Shown here: positions 1 to 6,254 of the stretch, piece after piece
Position numbering within the stretch: position 1 is the stretch's first letter
How the letters are laid out: each line of letters begins with the position of its first letter
Source: Phycisphaerae bacterium
GTDB taxonomy: Bacteria; Planctomycetota; Phycisphaerae; Phycisphaerales; Phycisphaeraceae
DNA length: 6,405 nt
Reading direction: 5' to 3'
NCBI GenBank assembly: GCA_002688155.1
Contig: NZCH01000003.1
Coordinates: forward strand, 1 to 6,405
Notes under the pieces: model-generated
What the model was told of the DNA's origin: nothing
What the model saw: only the letters and a program-made list of their open reading frames with translations
Databases searched by the model: none
Made by a program: the position numbers and the translations under genes

Positions 1-1766
1 TCGACCAGTTCGTCATCCTGAATATACTCCAGGCACCCTTCGAGCGACATCCGTCGCGCGGGGCGGACCTGGGAGGCATCGTCCTTACCCGCGGCGCGGA
101 CGTTCGAATGTTTTTTCGTTCGCGTCACGTTGACCTCAATGTCATTGTCTTTGCAGTGCTCGCCGACGACCTGGCCTGCGTAGATGTGATCGCCGGGGGA
201 CACGAAGAACAGCCCGCGGTTGTACAGCGCATCCAGCGCGTAGGCTGTGACAGACCCCGTCTCCGTGGCAACCATCACGCCGAAATTGCGCTGCGGAATG
301 TCGCCGCGCATCGGCGCGTATTCCAGCATGGTGTGGTGGATGATGGCCCGGCCCTGCGTTGCGGTCAGCATCCGAGTGCGCAGGCCGATCAACCCGCGCG
401 CGGGAATCGTAAACGCCATGTGAATGTACCCGCCGGTCGTGCCGCCCGTGTCCATCGATTCCATTTGCGCCTGACGGTCGCCGATCAGGCTCATGACCGC
501 GCCCTGACATTCGGCTGGACAATCGATCACAAGCGTTTCGATCGGTTCGTGACGTCGGCCGTTCACCTCGCGAAAGATGACCTTCGGCTTGCCCGCGCAA
601 ATCTCGAAGCCCTCGCGGCGCAGGTTCTCCAAAAGAATGCCCAGGTGCATGACCCCACGGCCCGCGAGGCGAAACTCCTTCGCCGTCGCGCCCGGTTCGA
701 CACCCAGCGCGACGTTACTTTGCAGTTCCTTCTCAAGCCTCGCCTTGATCTGCCGGCTCGTCAAAAATTCACCCTCGAGCCCGCTGAACGGCCCGTCGTT
801 GACCTGCACGGTCAGGTGCATCGTCGGTGCATCAACTTTGATGGCGGCCAGCGGCGCGCCGTGCTCCGGACACGTAATCGTGTCGCCGATGTTGACCGGG
901 TCCAGCCCGCCGACGGCGCAGATATCACCCGCCGACGCGTCAGCGCACCGCTGACGCCCCAGCCCTTCGTACTGGTAAAGCTGTCCCACGCTTTGCTTCG
1001 TCAGTTGGCCGTCGCGGTCTGCCACGGCCACGACCTCGCCCTCCCTGATCCGCCCGTTGACGACTCGCCCCACGCCGATCCGCCCGGTGTATTCGCAATA
1101 CTCGAGCGTCGTGATCAGCATTTGCAGCGGCGCATCGACGTTCTGTGGCGGCGCCGGCACGCGCGCAATAATCGTGTCGAACAGAGCACGCAGATCACTC
1201 GCAGGCGTGTCCGGATCGATCGTCGCCCAGCCTTCCTTCGCGGACGCATACACCACCGTGAAATCCAGCGCCGCGTCATCGGCATCGAGCTCACCCAGGA
1301 GATCGAACACCTCGTCGATCACCCCGTTTGGCCTTGCGTCGGGCCGGTCCATCTTGTTGACGACCACGATCGGCCGCAGGCCGTGCTCGAGCGCTTTGCG
1401 CAGCACGAACCGCGTCTGCGGACGCGGTCCCTCGAACGCATCGACCAGCAGCAACACGCCATCCGCCATCGTGAGCACGCGCTCCACCTCGCCGCCAAAA
1501 TCAGCGTGGCCGGGCGTGTCAACAATGTTAATCTTGTACTGCCTGCCGTCCAACGCCTTGTACGTCACCGCACAGTTCTTGCTGAAGATCGTGATCCCTC
1601 GCTCACGCTCCAGATCGTCCCGGTCCATAATCAGCCCATGCTGCCCCCCGGCCAGCTTGTCCAGGTCCTCACTGCGGAACATGCCCGACTGGTACAGCAG
1701 CTTGTCCACGAGCGTCGTCTTGCCGTGGTCCACGTGAGCGATGATTGCAACATTGCGCCGTTCCAT
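1..1766 (-). CDS. typA: Translational GTPase TypA/BipA, 3' end cut by window edge
   Basis: TypA/BipA is an EF-G-like ribosome-binding GTPase of the cytoplasm, linked in other bacteria to late 50S assembly and to stress and low-temperature growth. The 588 visible residues begin MERRNVAIIAHVDHGKTT, which holds the P-loop (G1, residues 11-18). The DLERERGITI switch I segment follows at 51-60, then G3 DTPGHADF at 83-90, G4 NKMD at 137-140 and G5 SAK at 175-177. Domain II, the EF-G-like domains and the BipA-specific C-terminal domain follow, including IPARGLIGLRTRML (454-467) and KKHSNVRAAGKDDA (551-564), which separates BipA from LepA and EF-G. The family is usually about 605-615 residues, so only some 20 residues and the stop lie beyond base 1. 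The ATG at 1766 matches the family N-terminus; no clear Shine-Dalgarno precedes it. The identification is secure. Confidence 0.98.
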   Translation of the reverse strand, partial: MERRNVAIIAHVDHGKTTLVDKLLYQSGMFRSEDLDKLAGGQHGLIMDRDDLERERGITIFSKNCAVTYKALDGRQYKINIVDTPGHADFGGEVERVLTMADGVLLLVDAFEGPRPQTRFVLRKALEHGLRPIVVVNKMDRPDARPNGVIDEVFDLLGELDADDAALDFTVVYASAKEGWATIDPDTPASDLRALFDTIIARVPAPPQNVDAPLQMLITTLEYCEYTGRIGVGRVVNGRIREGEVVAVADRDGQLTKQSVGQLYQYEGLGRQRCADASAGDICAVGGLDPVNIGDTITCPEHGAPLAAIKVDAPTMHLTVQVNDGPFSGLEGEFLTSRQIKARLEKELQSNVALGVEPGATAKEFRLAGRGVMHLGILLENLRREGFEICAGKPKVIFREVNGRRHEPIETLVIDCPAECQGAVMSLIGDRQAQMESMDTGGTTGGYIHMAFTIPARGLIGLRTRMLTATQGRAIIHHTMLEYAPMRGDIPQRNFGVMVATETGSVTAYALDALYNRGLFFVSPGDHIYAGQVVGEHCKDNDIEVNVTRTKKHSNVRAAGKDDASQVRPARRMSLEGCLEYIQDDELV

Positions 1767-1926
1767 AGTCTTGAGTGTAGTCGGACCGCCGGGCACTTTC
1801 TGTGTCGAAAACATTTTTTGTAGTGTGATGCCCGCAAATTTAATCTGCGTGTAAGCGTCTTGATATCCGCCATTTGCACGATATCCGCATCGCCATCGTC
1901 AACTGTCGCACGTCGCGCCGGACCCG
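1767..1926. other. Divergent spacer between typA and the cupin remnant
   Basis: This 160-base stretch should carry the promoter of typA (minus strand) and, if the cupin was ever expressed, its start region (plus strand). It is AT-richer than its surroundings around 1810-1850, including a run of six T at about 1813-1819. I could not find a -35/-10 pair with normal spacing for typA that I would defend. On the plus strand a short ATG frame at 1828 stops at 1852-1854, and another stop lies at 1861-1863 in the same frame as the cupin. The cupin frame is therefore closed upstream of 1861. The spacer also holds the direct repeat listed separately. Confidence 0.5.
1862..1888. repeat. 9-bp direct repeat GATATCCGC, two copies 18 bp apart
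   Basis: GATATCCGC occurs at 1862-1870 and again at 1880-1888. Each copy contains the palindrome GATATC. The pair lies in the spacer between the divergent typA and cupin starts, where a paired operator would be expected, but the 18-bp spacing is not a whole number of helical turns. A chance origin is quite possible. Confidence 0.4.
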
Positions 1927-2315
1927 ATGATCCTCAACGTGCCCGACGGCATGCCGGTGGTGCATCCGGTCAACGTCAAGGGCCCGGTCAGGAACATGGC
2001 TCTGGTGCTGTTCTACATTGCGCCGCACGCCGTGCTCGAACAGGGCAGCGACGAAACGCAAGCGACCGAGGTCATCCTCAAAGGCGCAGGCCACGTGACG
2101 TTCACGCGCAATTCGCGTGATGTCAGCAAGGATGACTTTGTTTGCCTCCGCCGTGGTGCGTGCACGGTATCGAGAACACCGGGCGTGTAAAGCTGGTCGT
2201 TCTGATCTGCACGTTGCCGCCTAATTCACAGGCGCGATCATCAGCCATGGTCTGCCTGCCGTTCACCTTCACTTGTGCGTGGTTCAGATCGCTGGCTTGG
2301 GAACAATGGGATTGA
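1927..2315 (+). pseudogene. Small cupin-domain protein, interrupted by a -1 frameshift near 2142
   Basis: Two overlapping plus-strand frames together give one cupin beta-barrel. Frame A (ATG 1927) encodes MILNVPDGMPVVHPVNVKG, then the strand LVLFYIAPHAVLEQ and TEVILKGAGHVTF (first cupin motif), and ends SKDDFV at about 2142; read on, it stops at 2188-2190. Frame B from 2142 gives LPPPWCVHGIENTG, the second cupin motif (P..H...N), then KLVVLICTLPPN to 2225, and runs open to a TGA at 2313-2315, overlapping the 3' end of phyH on the other strand. Adding one T to the TTT at 2141-2143 fuses the frames without a break. The first motif lacks the usual HxH metal ligands (GSD in that place), so metal binding is doubtful. 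No ribosome binding site precedes 1927, and the true N-terminus could lie upstream in another frame. Substrate unknown. A sequencing indel and a true pseudogene cannot be told apart here. Confidence 0.65.
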
Positions 2316-3093
2316 CCATTTGTCGGCGCAGCGGCGTGAGGCGATCGAGTAGTTCGGGTGAGGGTTCGTAGTCGTGGCGTGACCGGCCCCATGATGGGCC
2401 GTAGCGGTAGACAACAACGCGGCGGGTGCCTGGGTTGGTTCGTTGGGTTGAGCCGTGGCACAGGGCATCGACGAAGAGCAGCGCGTCGCCTGCGTTCATG
2501 TGCACTTCGACGGCGCCTTGGGGTGTCTGGCCGGACTTGTTCGAATGCATCACGTACGAGGCCATTTCCGGGTGCTCGAAGTTGGACTTGTGCGAGCCGG
2601 GGATGACAAGTGTCCCGCCATCGCCGGGACCAATGTCGGAAAGTGCCGTGAGGATGTTGATCTGCCCGCAGTGGAACTTGGCGTTGAGCACGCGGAACTG
2701 GCATCGGATAGTGCCGATGTGCCCGCCCGAGTGCATGCCGATCGCTTCGCCGGGGCCGCGGAAGTTTGCGAAGTTCTCGTCAATGTACAGCGGTCCGTGC
2801 AGGGAATCGAACGACCCTTGCGCATCGACGAAGTATTTTGCATGCTCGTACCACGACGGGTGATCGATGAGCTTTTCAAATGGCTCGCCTGCTTCGTAAA
2901 TATGCTGAAGGTTCAGCCCGTCGTTGTCGTTGTACCAGTGCGCCTGCACGTTGCCCCAACGCTCCCCGGGCTTGAGCGGCGGTGCGGTGTCGAGGATCGC
3001 GTTGATCGCGCCGACCTCATCGGCGGACAAGGCGCCCTTGAGCAGCAGGTAACCCTGCAGGTCAAAGAAGTAGATGTCGTGGTCGGTAACCAT
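2284..3093 (-). CDS. Phytanoyl-CoA dioxygenase (PhyH) family protein
   Basis: This 269-residue soluble protein belongs to the PhyH family of Fe(II)/2-oxoglutarate oxygenases, which hydroxylate small molecules or acyl groups. The N-terminus FFDLQGYLLLKGALSADEV (residues 9-27) is the typical opening helix-strand. The core includes NILTALSDIGPGDGGTLVIP (146-165) followed by GSHKSN, a family hallmark. The distal histidine is H213 in DALCHGS, and R224/R225 is placed to bind 2-oxoglutarate. The proximal motif reads GMHSGGH (119-125), so H121 is followed by glycine at 123 where classical members have aspartate (HxD). H121 and H213 are 92 residues apart, close to the spacing in human PhyH. The ATG at 3093 is the only start before an upstream in-frame stop; no strong Shine-Dalgarno is visible. 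Substrate is not predictable, and it may be a standalone gene between typA and the transferase. Confidence 0.92.
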   Translation of the reverse strand: MVTDHDIYFFDLQGYLLLKGALSADEVGAINAILDTAPPLKPGERWGNVQAHWYNDNDGLNLQHIYEAGEPFEKLIDHPSWYEHAKYFVDAQGSFDSLHGPLYIDENFANFRGPGEAIGMHSGGHIGTIRCQFRVLNAKFHCGQINILTALSDIGPGDGGTLVIPGSHKSNFEHPEMASYVMHSNKSGQTPQGAVEVHMNAGDALLFVDALCHGSTQRTNPGTRRVVVYRYGPSWGRSRHDYEPSPELLDRLTPLRRQMVNPIVPKPAI

Positions 3094-3139
3094 GGTTTTG
3101 GGGTTCCCGCGTATTGAGCCGCGGTGCTCGAACCACGCT

Positions 3140-3161
3140 CCCGCGGGTCACTGTCCGCGGG
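3140..3161. terminator. GC-rich hairpin between the transferase and phyH genes
   Basis: CCCGCGG at 3140-3146 and CCGCGGG at 3155-3161 form a perfect 7-bp stem with an 8-base loop. It lies 30 bases past the stop codon of the upstream transferase gene and 47 bases before the phyH start. There is no T-run after it in the minus direction, so it is not a textbook intrinsic terminator. It could slow transcription, stabilise the transferase 3' end, or be an operator. Confidence 0.35.
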
Positions 3162-3191
3162 CGTTACCGAACAATAGTAACAACTGGCCCG

Positions 3192-4316
3192 TCACGATTC
3201 GTCGCGATCAAACCCAACGCGCTCGAGCATTGCCAGGACGATGAGCACGGCGAGTGCCTGCGCTGCGACGAGGCATGCCTGCCAGGGGCGCAGCTTCGCG
3301 AGCATGACTCCGCCAAGCCCGACGACCAGCGTGCACAGCCAGATCACGATCACTGCCGCGCGCGGCGACAAACCACGGCGCACAAGCCGGTGCGACAGGT
3401 GGTTACGGTCGGCAGACATCGGATTCTTGCCGGCGAGAACGCGCATCAGCGTCACACTCGTGAAGTCGTAAAGCGGCACCGCCAGCAGAAGCAGCGGCAT
3501 GAGTACGCCGTACCAGTGCGGCGGGTCGAGCAGCGCATCGGCTTCAAAGTACGTCGTGCGCACACTGATCACAGCGATGAGCAAACCGATGACAAGTGAC
3601 CCCGCGTCGCCCATGAAGACCTTCGCAGGCGGAAAGTTGAACACGAGAAATCCCAACAGCGCGCCGACCAACAGCGCGCACAAAGCCGCAACGAACCATT
3701 GCCCGGCGATCAGCGTCGCGGCGAGATACAGTCCCGCAACGACCACGCCCACGCCTGCCGACAGGCCGTCCATGTTGTCCAGAAAGTTCATCGCGTTCGT
3801 GATGACAACCAGCCACACGATGCTGATCGCAATGCACGCGACCATGCCGGCTCCGCCGTGTGCGGCCAGCGACTGAAAAATGCGCATATCAAAGAAGATG
3901 ACGAGCACCACCGCGACGACTCCTTGCACCGTGAGCTTGGTCCACGCCGACAGGCCGCGACGGTCATCGATCAGGCCCGTAATGTGCACCACGACCATGG
4001 CGATCAGAATTGCAATGCCCAGATGCGCATGTTGCATCAGGCCATGCACGTGTGCCGCCAGCGGCTCGAGCCAGCCGGAGTACGCCTGCTGGGGCATCAG
4101 CCAGATGGCGATGTTGATCGCGAACATCGGCGCGGCGATGGCGAAGAATATACCGAGGCCGCCGGTGGACGGCACGGCGCGTGCGTGCGCTTTGTGCGCC
4201 TCTGTGCCTGGTTCGTCGACATGTCCCACGCGCCGACCCAACCCGGCCAGCGCCCACACCAGCGGGGCGCTGATGAGAAACGACACGGCGACTAAAAGTA
4301 GACAGAGCCAGATCAT
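3192..4316 (-). CDS. MraY/WecA/TagO-family polyprenyl-phosphate sugar-1-phosphate transferase
   Basis: This 374-residue integral membrane protein should transfer a phospho-sugar, probably GlcNAc-1-phosphate, from a UDP-sugar to undecaprenyl phosphate. That is the first membrane step of a surface polysaccharide or teichoic-acid-like polymer. Family motifs are in order: the paired aspartates D117-D118 in GLIDDRRG, NAMNFLDNMDGLSAG (174-188) with D180 and D183, FMGDAGS (234-240), and HLSHR (306-310), the counterpart of the His-rich loop of WecA. About ten hydrophobic segments are visible (for example 1-25, 98-116, 128-143, 205-227, 270-284, 320-340, 346-365). The early PSTGGLGI (49-56) and absence of the MraY-specific loop favour WecA/TagO over MraY. 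GGAGG nine bases before the ATG supports the start. It lies 60 bases after pheS and may be co-transcribed with it. Sugar specificity is inferred. Confidence 0.94.
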   Translation of the reverse strand: MIWLCLLLVAVSFLISAPLVWALAGLGRRVGHVDEPGTEAHKAHARAVPSTGGLGIFFAIAAPMFAINIAIWLMPQQAYSGWLEPLAAHVHGLMQHAHLGIAILIAMVVVHITGLIDDRRGLSAWTKLTVQGVVAVVLVIFFDMRIFQSLAAHGGAGMVACIAISIVWLVVITNAMNFLDNMDGLSAGVGVVVAGLYLAATLIAGQWFVAALCALLVGALLGFLVFNFPPAKVFMGDAGSLVIGLLIAVISVRTTYFEADALLDPPHWYGVLMPLLLLAVPLYDFTSVTLMRVLAGKNPMSADRNHLSHRLVRRGLSPRAAVIVIWLCTLVVGLGGVMLAKLRPWQACLVAAQALAVLIVLAMLERVGFDRDES

Positions 4317-4325
4317 GGGCTGGGT

Positions 4326-4330
4326 CCTCC
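4326..4330 (-). promoter_or_regulatory. Shine-Dalgarno site of the membrane transferase
   Basis: CCTCC on the plus strand reads GGAGG on the minus strand and sits nine bases before the ATG at 4316. It is the clearest ribosome binding site in the window and fixes the start of the transferase gene; the other minus-strand genes lack a comparable motif. Confidence 0.75.
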
Positions 4331-4376
4331 GACCCCTCGCGGACTCAGGGGTGGGCGTTGGCGGTTTGTCGCTTAC

Positions 4377-5378
4377 TCAAAACTGCCGCAGGAACCGCAC
4401 GTCGTTTTCGAACAGCCAGCGGATATCGGTGATGCCGTACTTGCGCATCGCCAGGCGTTCGATGCCCAGGCCAAACGCGAAGCCGGTCCATTCTTCGGGG
4501 TCGTAACCGACCTGCTCAAACACCGCCGGGTCGACCAGACCGCAGCCACCGATTTCGATCCACTCAACCTTGTCACGCAGTTGCATCTTTACGTAAAGCT
4601 CGGCCGACGGCTCGGTGAATGGGAAGTAGCTGGGCACGAGTTTGACGTCGGCGTCCACGCCGAACATCGCGTGGGCGAACTGAATGAGCGTCGTCTTGAG
4701 ATCGACCATGCTCACTTCGCGGTCGACGTACAGGCCTTCGACCTGATGGAACATTGAGTAGTGAGTCGCGTCGTGCTCGTCCGGGCGATAAACACGGCCG
4801 GTGGCGACGACGCGCACCGGCGGGGGCGTGGTCTCCATCACGCGGATCTGAATCGTACTGGTCTGCGACCGCAGGAGATGGCCTCCGCCTTCGTGGTCGA
4901 GGTAGAAATTATCCAGAGGATCGCGTGCGGGGTGCTCTCTGGGAATGTTCAGCGCGACGAAATTGTGGTACTCATCTTCAACCTCCGGGCCGGTGACAAT
5001 GTCGAAGCCCATGCGACCGAACACCTCGGACAACTCGCTGATCGTTTGGGTGATGATGTGCTCGCGTCCCATGCGAGGCGGCAAGCCGGGTACGGTGACG
5101 TCGATGGTCGGGTCCGTGGATTGTGCCGGGGCGCCGGCCGATAGTGACGCTTTCTTTTCGTCGAACTGCTGCTGCACTTTCTCGCACAGCGCGTTGGCGC
5201 CTTGTCCGAACGCACGCTTTTCGTCTTTGGGCACGTCCTTGATCGATCCGAGCAGCGCCTTGACCGCTCCTTTCGAGCCCAGGTACTTAATGCGAAACTG
5301 TTCGAGCGCGTCCGCATCGAACACAGCGCCGAGGTCGGCCATCGCTTCGCTTTCGAGTTGCGCGATTCGATCGAGCAT
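4377..5378 (-). CDS. pheS: Phenylalanine--tRNA ligase alpha subunit
   Basis: PheS is the catalytic subunit of the cytoplasmic alpha2-beta2 phenylalanyl-tRNA synthetase, which charges tRNA-Phe. The 333-residue product is close to the usual 327-350. The N-terminal tRNA-binding coiled coil occupies roughly 1-85, with FRIKYLGSKG (28-37) as in other PheS proteins. The class II core follows: PEVEDEYHNFVALNIP (131-146), HPARDP (149-154), motif 2 RVYRPDEHDATHYSMFHQVEG (195-215), GGCGLVDP (277-284), and motif 3 GFAFGLGIERLAMRKYGI (299-316). The motif 1 turn reads GREHI where GxxHP is common. The ATG at 5378 aligns with the family N-terminus, but no Shine-Dalgarno precedes it. The gene is not followed by pheT, its usual partner, and not preceded by rplT; a membrane transferase gene follows after 60 bases. 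The identification is secure. Confidence 0.98.
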   Translation of the reverse strand: MLDRIAQLESEAMADLGAVFDADALEQFRIKYLGSKGAVKALLGSIKDVPKDEKRAFGQGANALCEKVQQQFDEKKASLSAGAPAQSTDPTIDVTVPGLPPRMGREHIITQTISELSEVFGRMGFDIVTGPEVEDEYHNFVALNIPREHPARDPLDNFYLDHEGGGHLLRSQTSTIQIRVMETTPPPVRVVATGRVYRPDEHDATHYSMFHQVEGLYVDREVSMVDLKTTLIQFAHAMFGVDADVKLVPSYFPFTEPSAELYVKMQLRDKVEWIEIGGCGLVDPAVFEQVGYDPEEWTGFAFGLGIERLAMRKYGITDIRWLFENDVRFLRQF

Positions 5379-5411
5379 GGGGCAACAGGTTACATGAAAA
5401 CTATCGGCCTG

Positions 5412-5441
5412 ATTCTACGCGTTGCGTTCATGACGCGTCAC
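5412..5441 (-). promoter_or_regulatory. Candidate pheS promoter with a 10-bp palindrome
   Basis: On the minus strand GTGACG (5441-5436) and TAGAAT (5417-5412) form a sigma70-like pair with an 18-base spacer, predicting a start near 5405 and a leader of about 27 bases before the pheS ATG. Each box matches consensus at four or five positions. The upstream box overlaps the perfect palindrome TGACGCGTCA (5431-5440), which could be an operator. This is pattern matching only. Confidence 0.28.
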
Positions 5442-5474
5442 CAATACCACCATGTTGCTGCGGCCGTTTTTAAC

Positions 5475-5531
5475 CCGGTCGCCTGTGACCGGCGCGGGTC
5501 GCAAGCGACCAGGCTGAAAGTAAGCGCCGGT
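5475..5531. repeat. Nested and overlapping inverted repeats after the methyltransferase gene
   Basis: Three inverted repeats lie close together. CCGGTC (5475-5480) pairs with GACCGG (5487-5492). GGTCGC (5497-5502) pairs with GCGACC (5505-5510), leaving a tight turn. ACCGGCGC (5488-5495) pairs with GCGCCGGT (5524-5531) and encloses the second hairpin. The first and third share bases, so they exclude each other. GGTCGC also recurs at 5477-5482, giving a further alternative partner for 5505-5510. The block starts 16 bases beyond the methyltransferase stop codon. No T-run follows on the minus strand, so it is not a standard terminator; a dispersed intergenic palindromic repeat or an mRNA 3' stabiliser fits better. 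Confidence 0.6.
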
Positions 5532-5547
5532 GTTGTTTCTCGGCGAT

Positions 5548-6222
5548 TCACGACACTTTGCGCATCATGATCGTCGCGTCGTGCCCGTGCGGGAAGTAGT
5601 CCTGTCGGAATTGGACGCTCCAGGTGCGTTTGAGCGCCCAGTCGATCAGTTTGGAGGTGGCGTGTCGCTTTGCGGGGTCTACCTGGGGGGTCGCGCCGGG
5701 ACCGCAGCGGTCGGAGAGGAAGTTGAAGATCATCGCTTCTTCTACGGCATTCCATGCCATGTCGAGGCTGCGGATGACCTGACGGAAGGTCATCGTGTTG
5801 AGCGTCCCGGAGATAAGCAGAATCTGCGGCCGACCGATGGTGAGCAGGTCGGCGTCGGCGAGGAAGTCGCCGGCGTGGAACTCGCATCGCGGCAGGTCAC
5901 GCGACGAGGCGAAGTCGATCACCTTGTCGACGCCGTCGATTCCGACGTAGTGGTCGAACGCGATGCCTTGTTCAATCAGGTGGGCCGCCAGGTCGCCGCG
6001 GCTGCACCCGGCATCAAGCAGCCGCTTGCCGGTAAGATCGCACAACTGCGTGAAGACCTTGAAGCGAATGCGCTGCGACGCGGGGTTGGCCCATAATGTC
6101 GCGTAGAAGCCGGTGCCGCTGACCGCCACCGAATCGCGGTACGGTTGAAGGTATGACTCATTGCCCGACACCATGCCCGACATCATAACAGATGACTTGC
6201 GTACAACGGTGAAGCCGGCCAT
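5548..6222 (-). CDS. Class I SAM-dependent methyltransferase, substrate unknown
   Basis: The product is a soluble methyltransferase of up to 224 residues. Motif I is LLDAGCSRGD (68-77), the SAM-binding glycine-rich loop. The acidic residue that holds the ribose is D96 in VGIDGVD (93-99), and GDF (118-120) fits the adenine-contact region. The strand QILLISGTL (133-141) is the motif II/IV region, where the usual proline-rich NPPY of DNA or RNA base methyltransferases is absent, arguing for a small-molecule or protein substrate. The segment GTGFYATLWANPASQRIRF (36-54) is a substrate-side lid. ATG 6222 gives the longest frame, but no Shine-Dalgarno is present and the first 20 residues look unconserved; ATG at 6174 (residue 17) is an attractive alternative (see the extended -10 site). 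It lies 21 bases after the PilZ-like fragment and 169 bases before pheS. Confidence 0.88.
   Translation of the reverse strand: MAGFTVVRKSSVMMSGMVSGNESYLQPYRDSVAVSGTGFYATLWANPASQRIRFKVFTQLCDLTGKRLLDAGCSRGDLAAHLIEQGIAFDHYVGIDGVDKVIDFASSRDLPRCEFHAGDFLADADLLTIGRPQILLISGTLNTMTFRQVIRSLDMAWNAVEEAMIFNFLSDRCGPGATPQVDPAKRHATSKLIDWALKRTWSVQFRQDYFPHGHDATIMMRKVS
6182..6190 (-). promoter_or_regulatory. Extended -10 promoter element inside the annotated methyltransferase start
   Basis: The minus strand reads TGTTATGAT, which fits the extended -10 pattern TGnTATRAT with one departure from TATAAT. Its last base is seven bases before the ATG at 6174, so transcription would begin at or next to that ATG and give a leaderless message. 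No -35 box at normal spacing is visible, as is usual for extended -10 promoters. It could be chance. Confidence 0.33.
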
Positions 6223-6227
6223 GTCTT

Positions 6228-6254
6228 ACGCGAATCACGCGGATCATGCGGACA
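6228..6254. repeat. Short 9-bp tandem near-repeat before the methyltransferase
   Basis: ACGCGAATC (6228-6236) is followed directly by ACGCGGATC (6237-6245), matching at eight of nine bases, then a decayed third unit ATGCGGACA (six of nine). The array spans the stop codon of the PilZ-like fragment and ends five bases before the annotated methyltransferase ATG. Confidence 0.4.

Noticed and set aside
108..1823. A 571-codon open frame on the plus strand, longer than most real genes here
   Set aside because: It is antisense to typA, whose minus-strand product has all GTPase and BipA motifs. The plus-strand translation is rich in Arg and His without any domain, as expected for the complement of a GC-biased gene.
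2123..2704. Minus-strand frame that extends past the phyH stop into the cupin region
   Set aside because: It overlaps phyH out of frame and reads as low-complexity Arg/Pro/His; no support as a gene.
2455..3117. A 220-codon plus-strand frame opposite phyH
   Set aside because: It mirrors the phyH codons and has no recognisable domain; the minus-strand PhyH motifs are unmistakable.
3699..4506. Two long plus-strand frames opposite the membrane transferase
   Set aside because: Their compositions (His/Asp/Arg-rich, or Ser/Arg/Pro-rich) are complements of membrane-segment codons; no domain and no ribosome binding site.
5379..5547. Possible tRNA or riboswitch upstream of pheS
   Set aside because: No cloverleaf, T-loop or T-box consensus could be found; only the simple inverted repeats described.
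5530..6096. A 188-codon plus-strand frame opposite the methyltransferase
   Set aside because: The minus strand has the SAM-binding motif and coherent strands; the plus frame begins inside the non-coding gap and has no family features.
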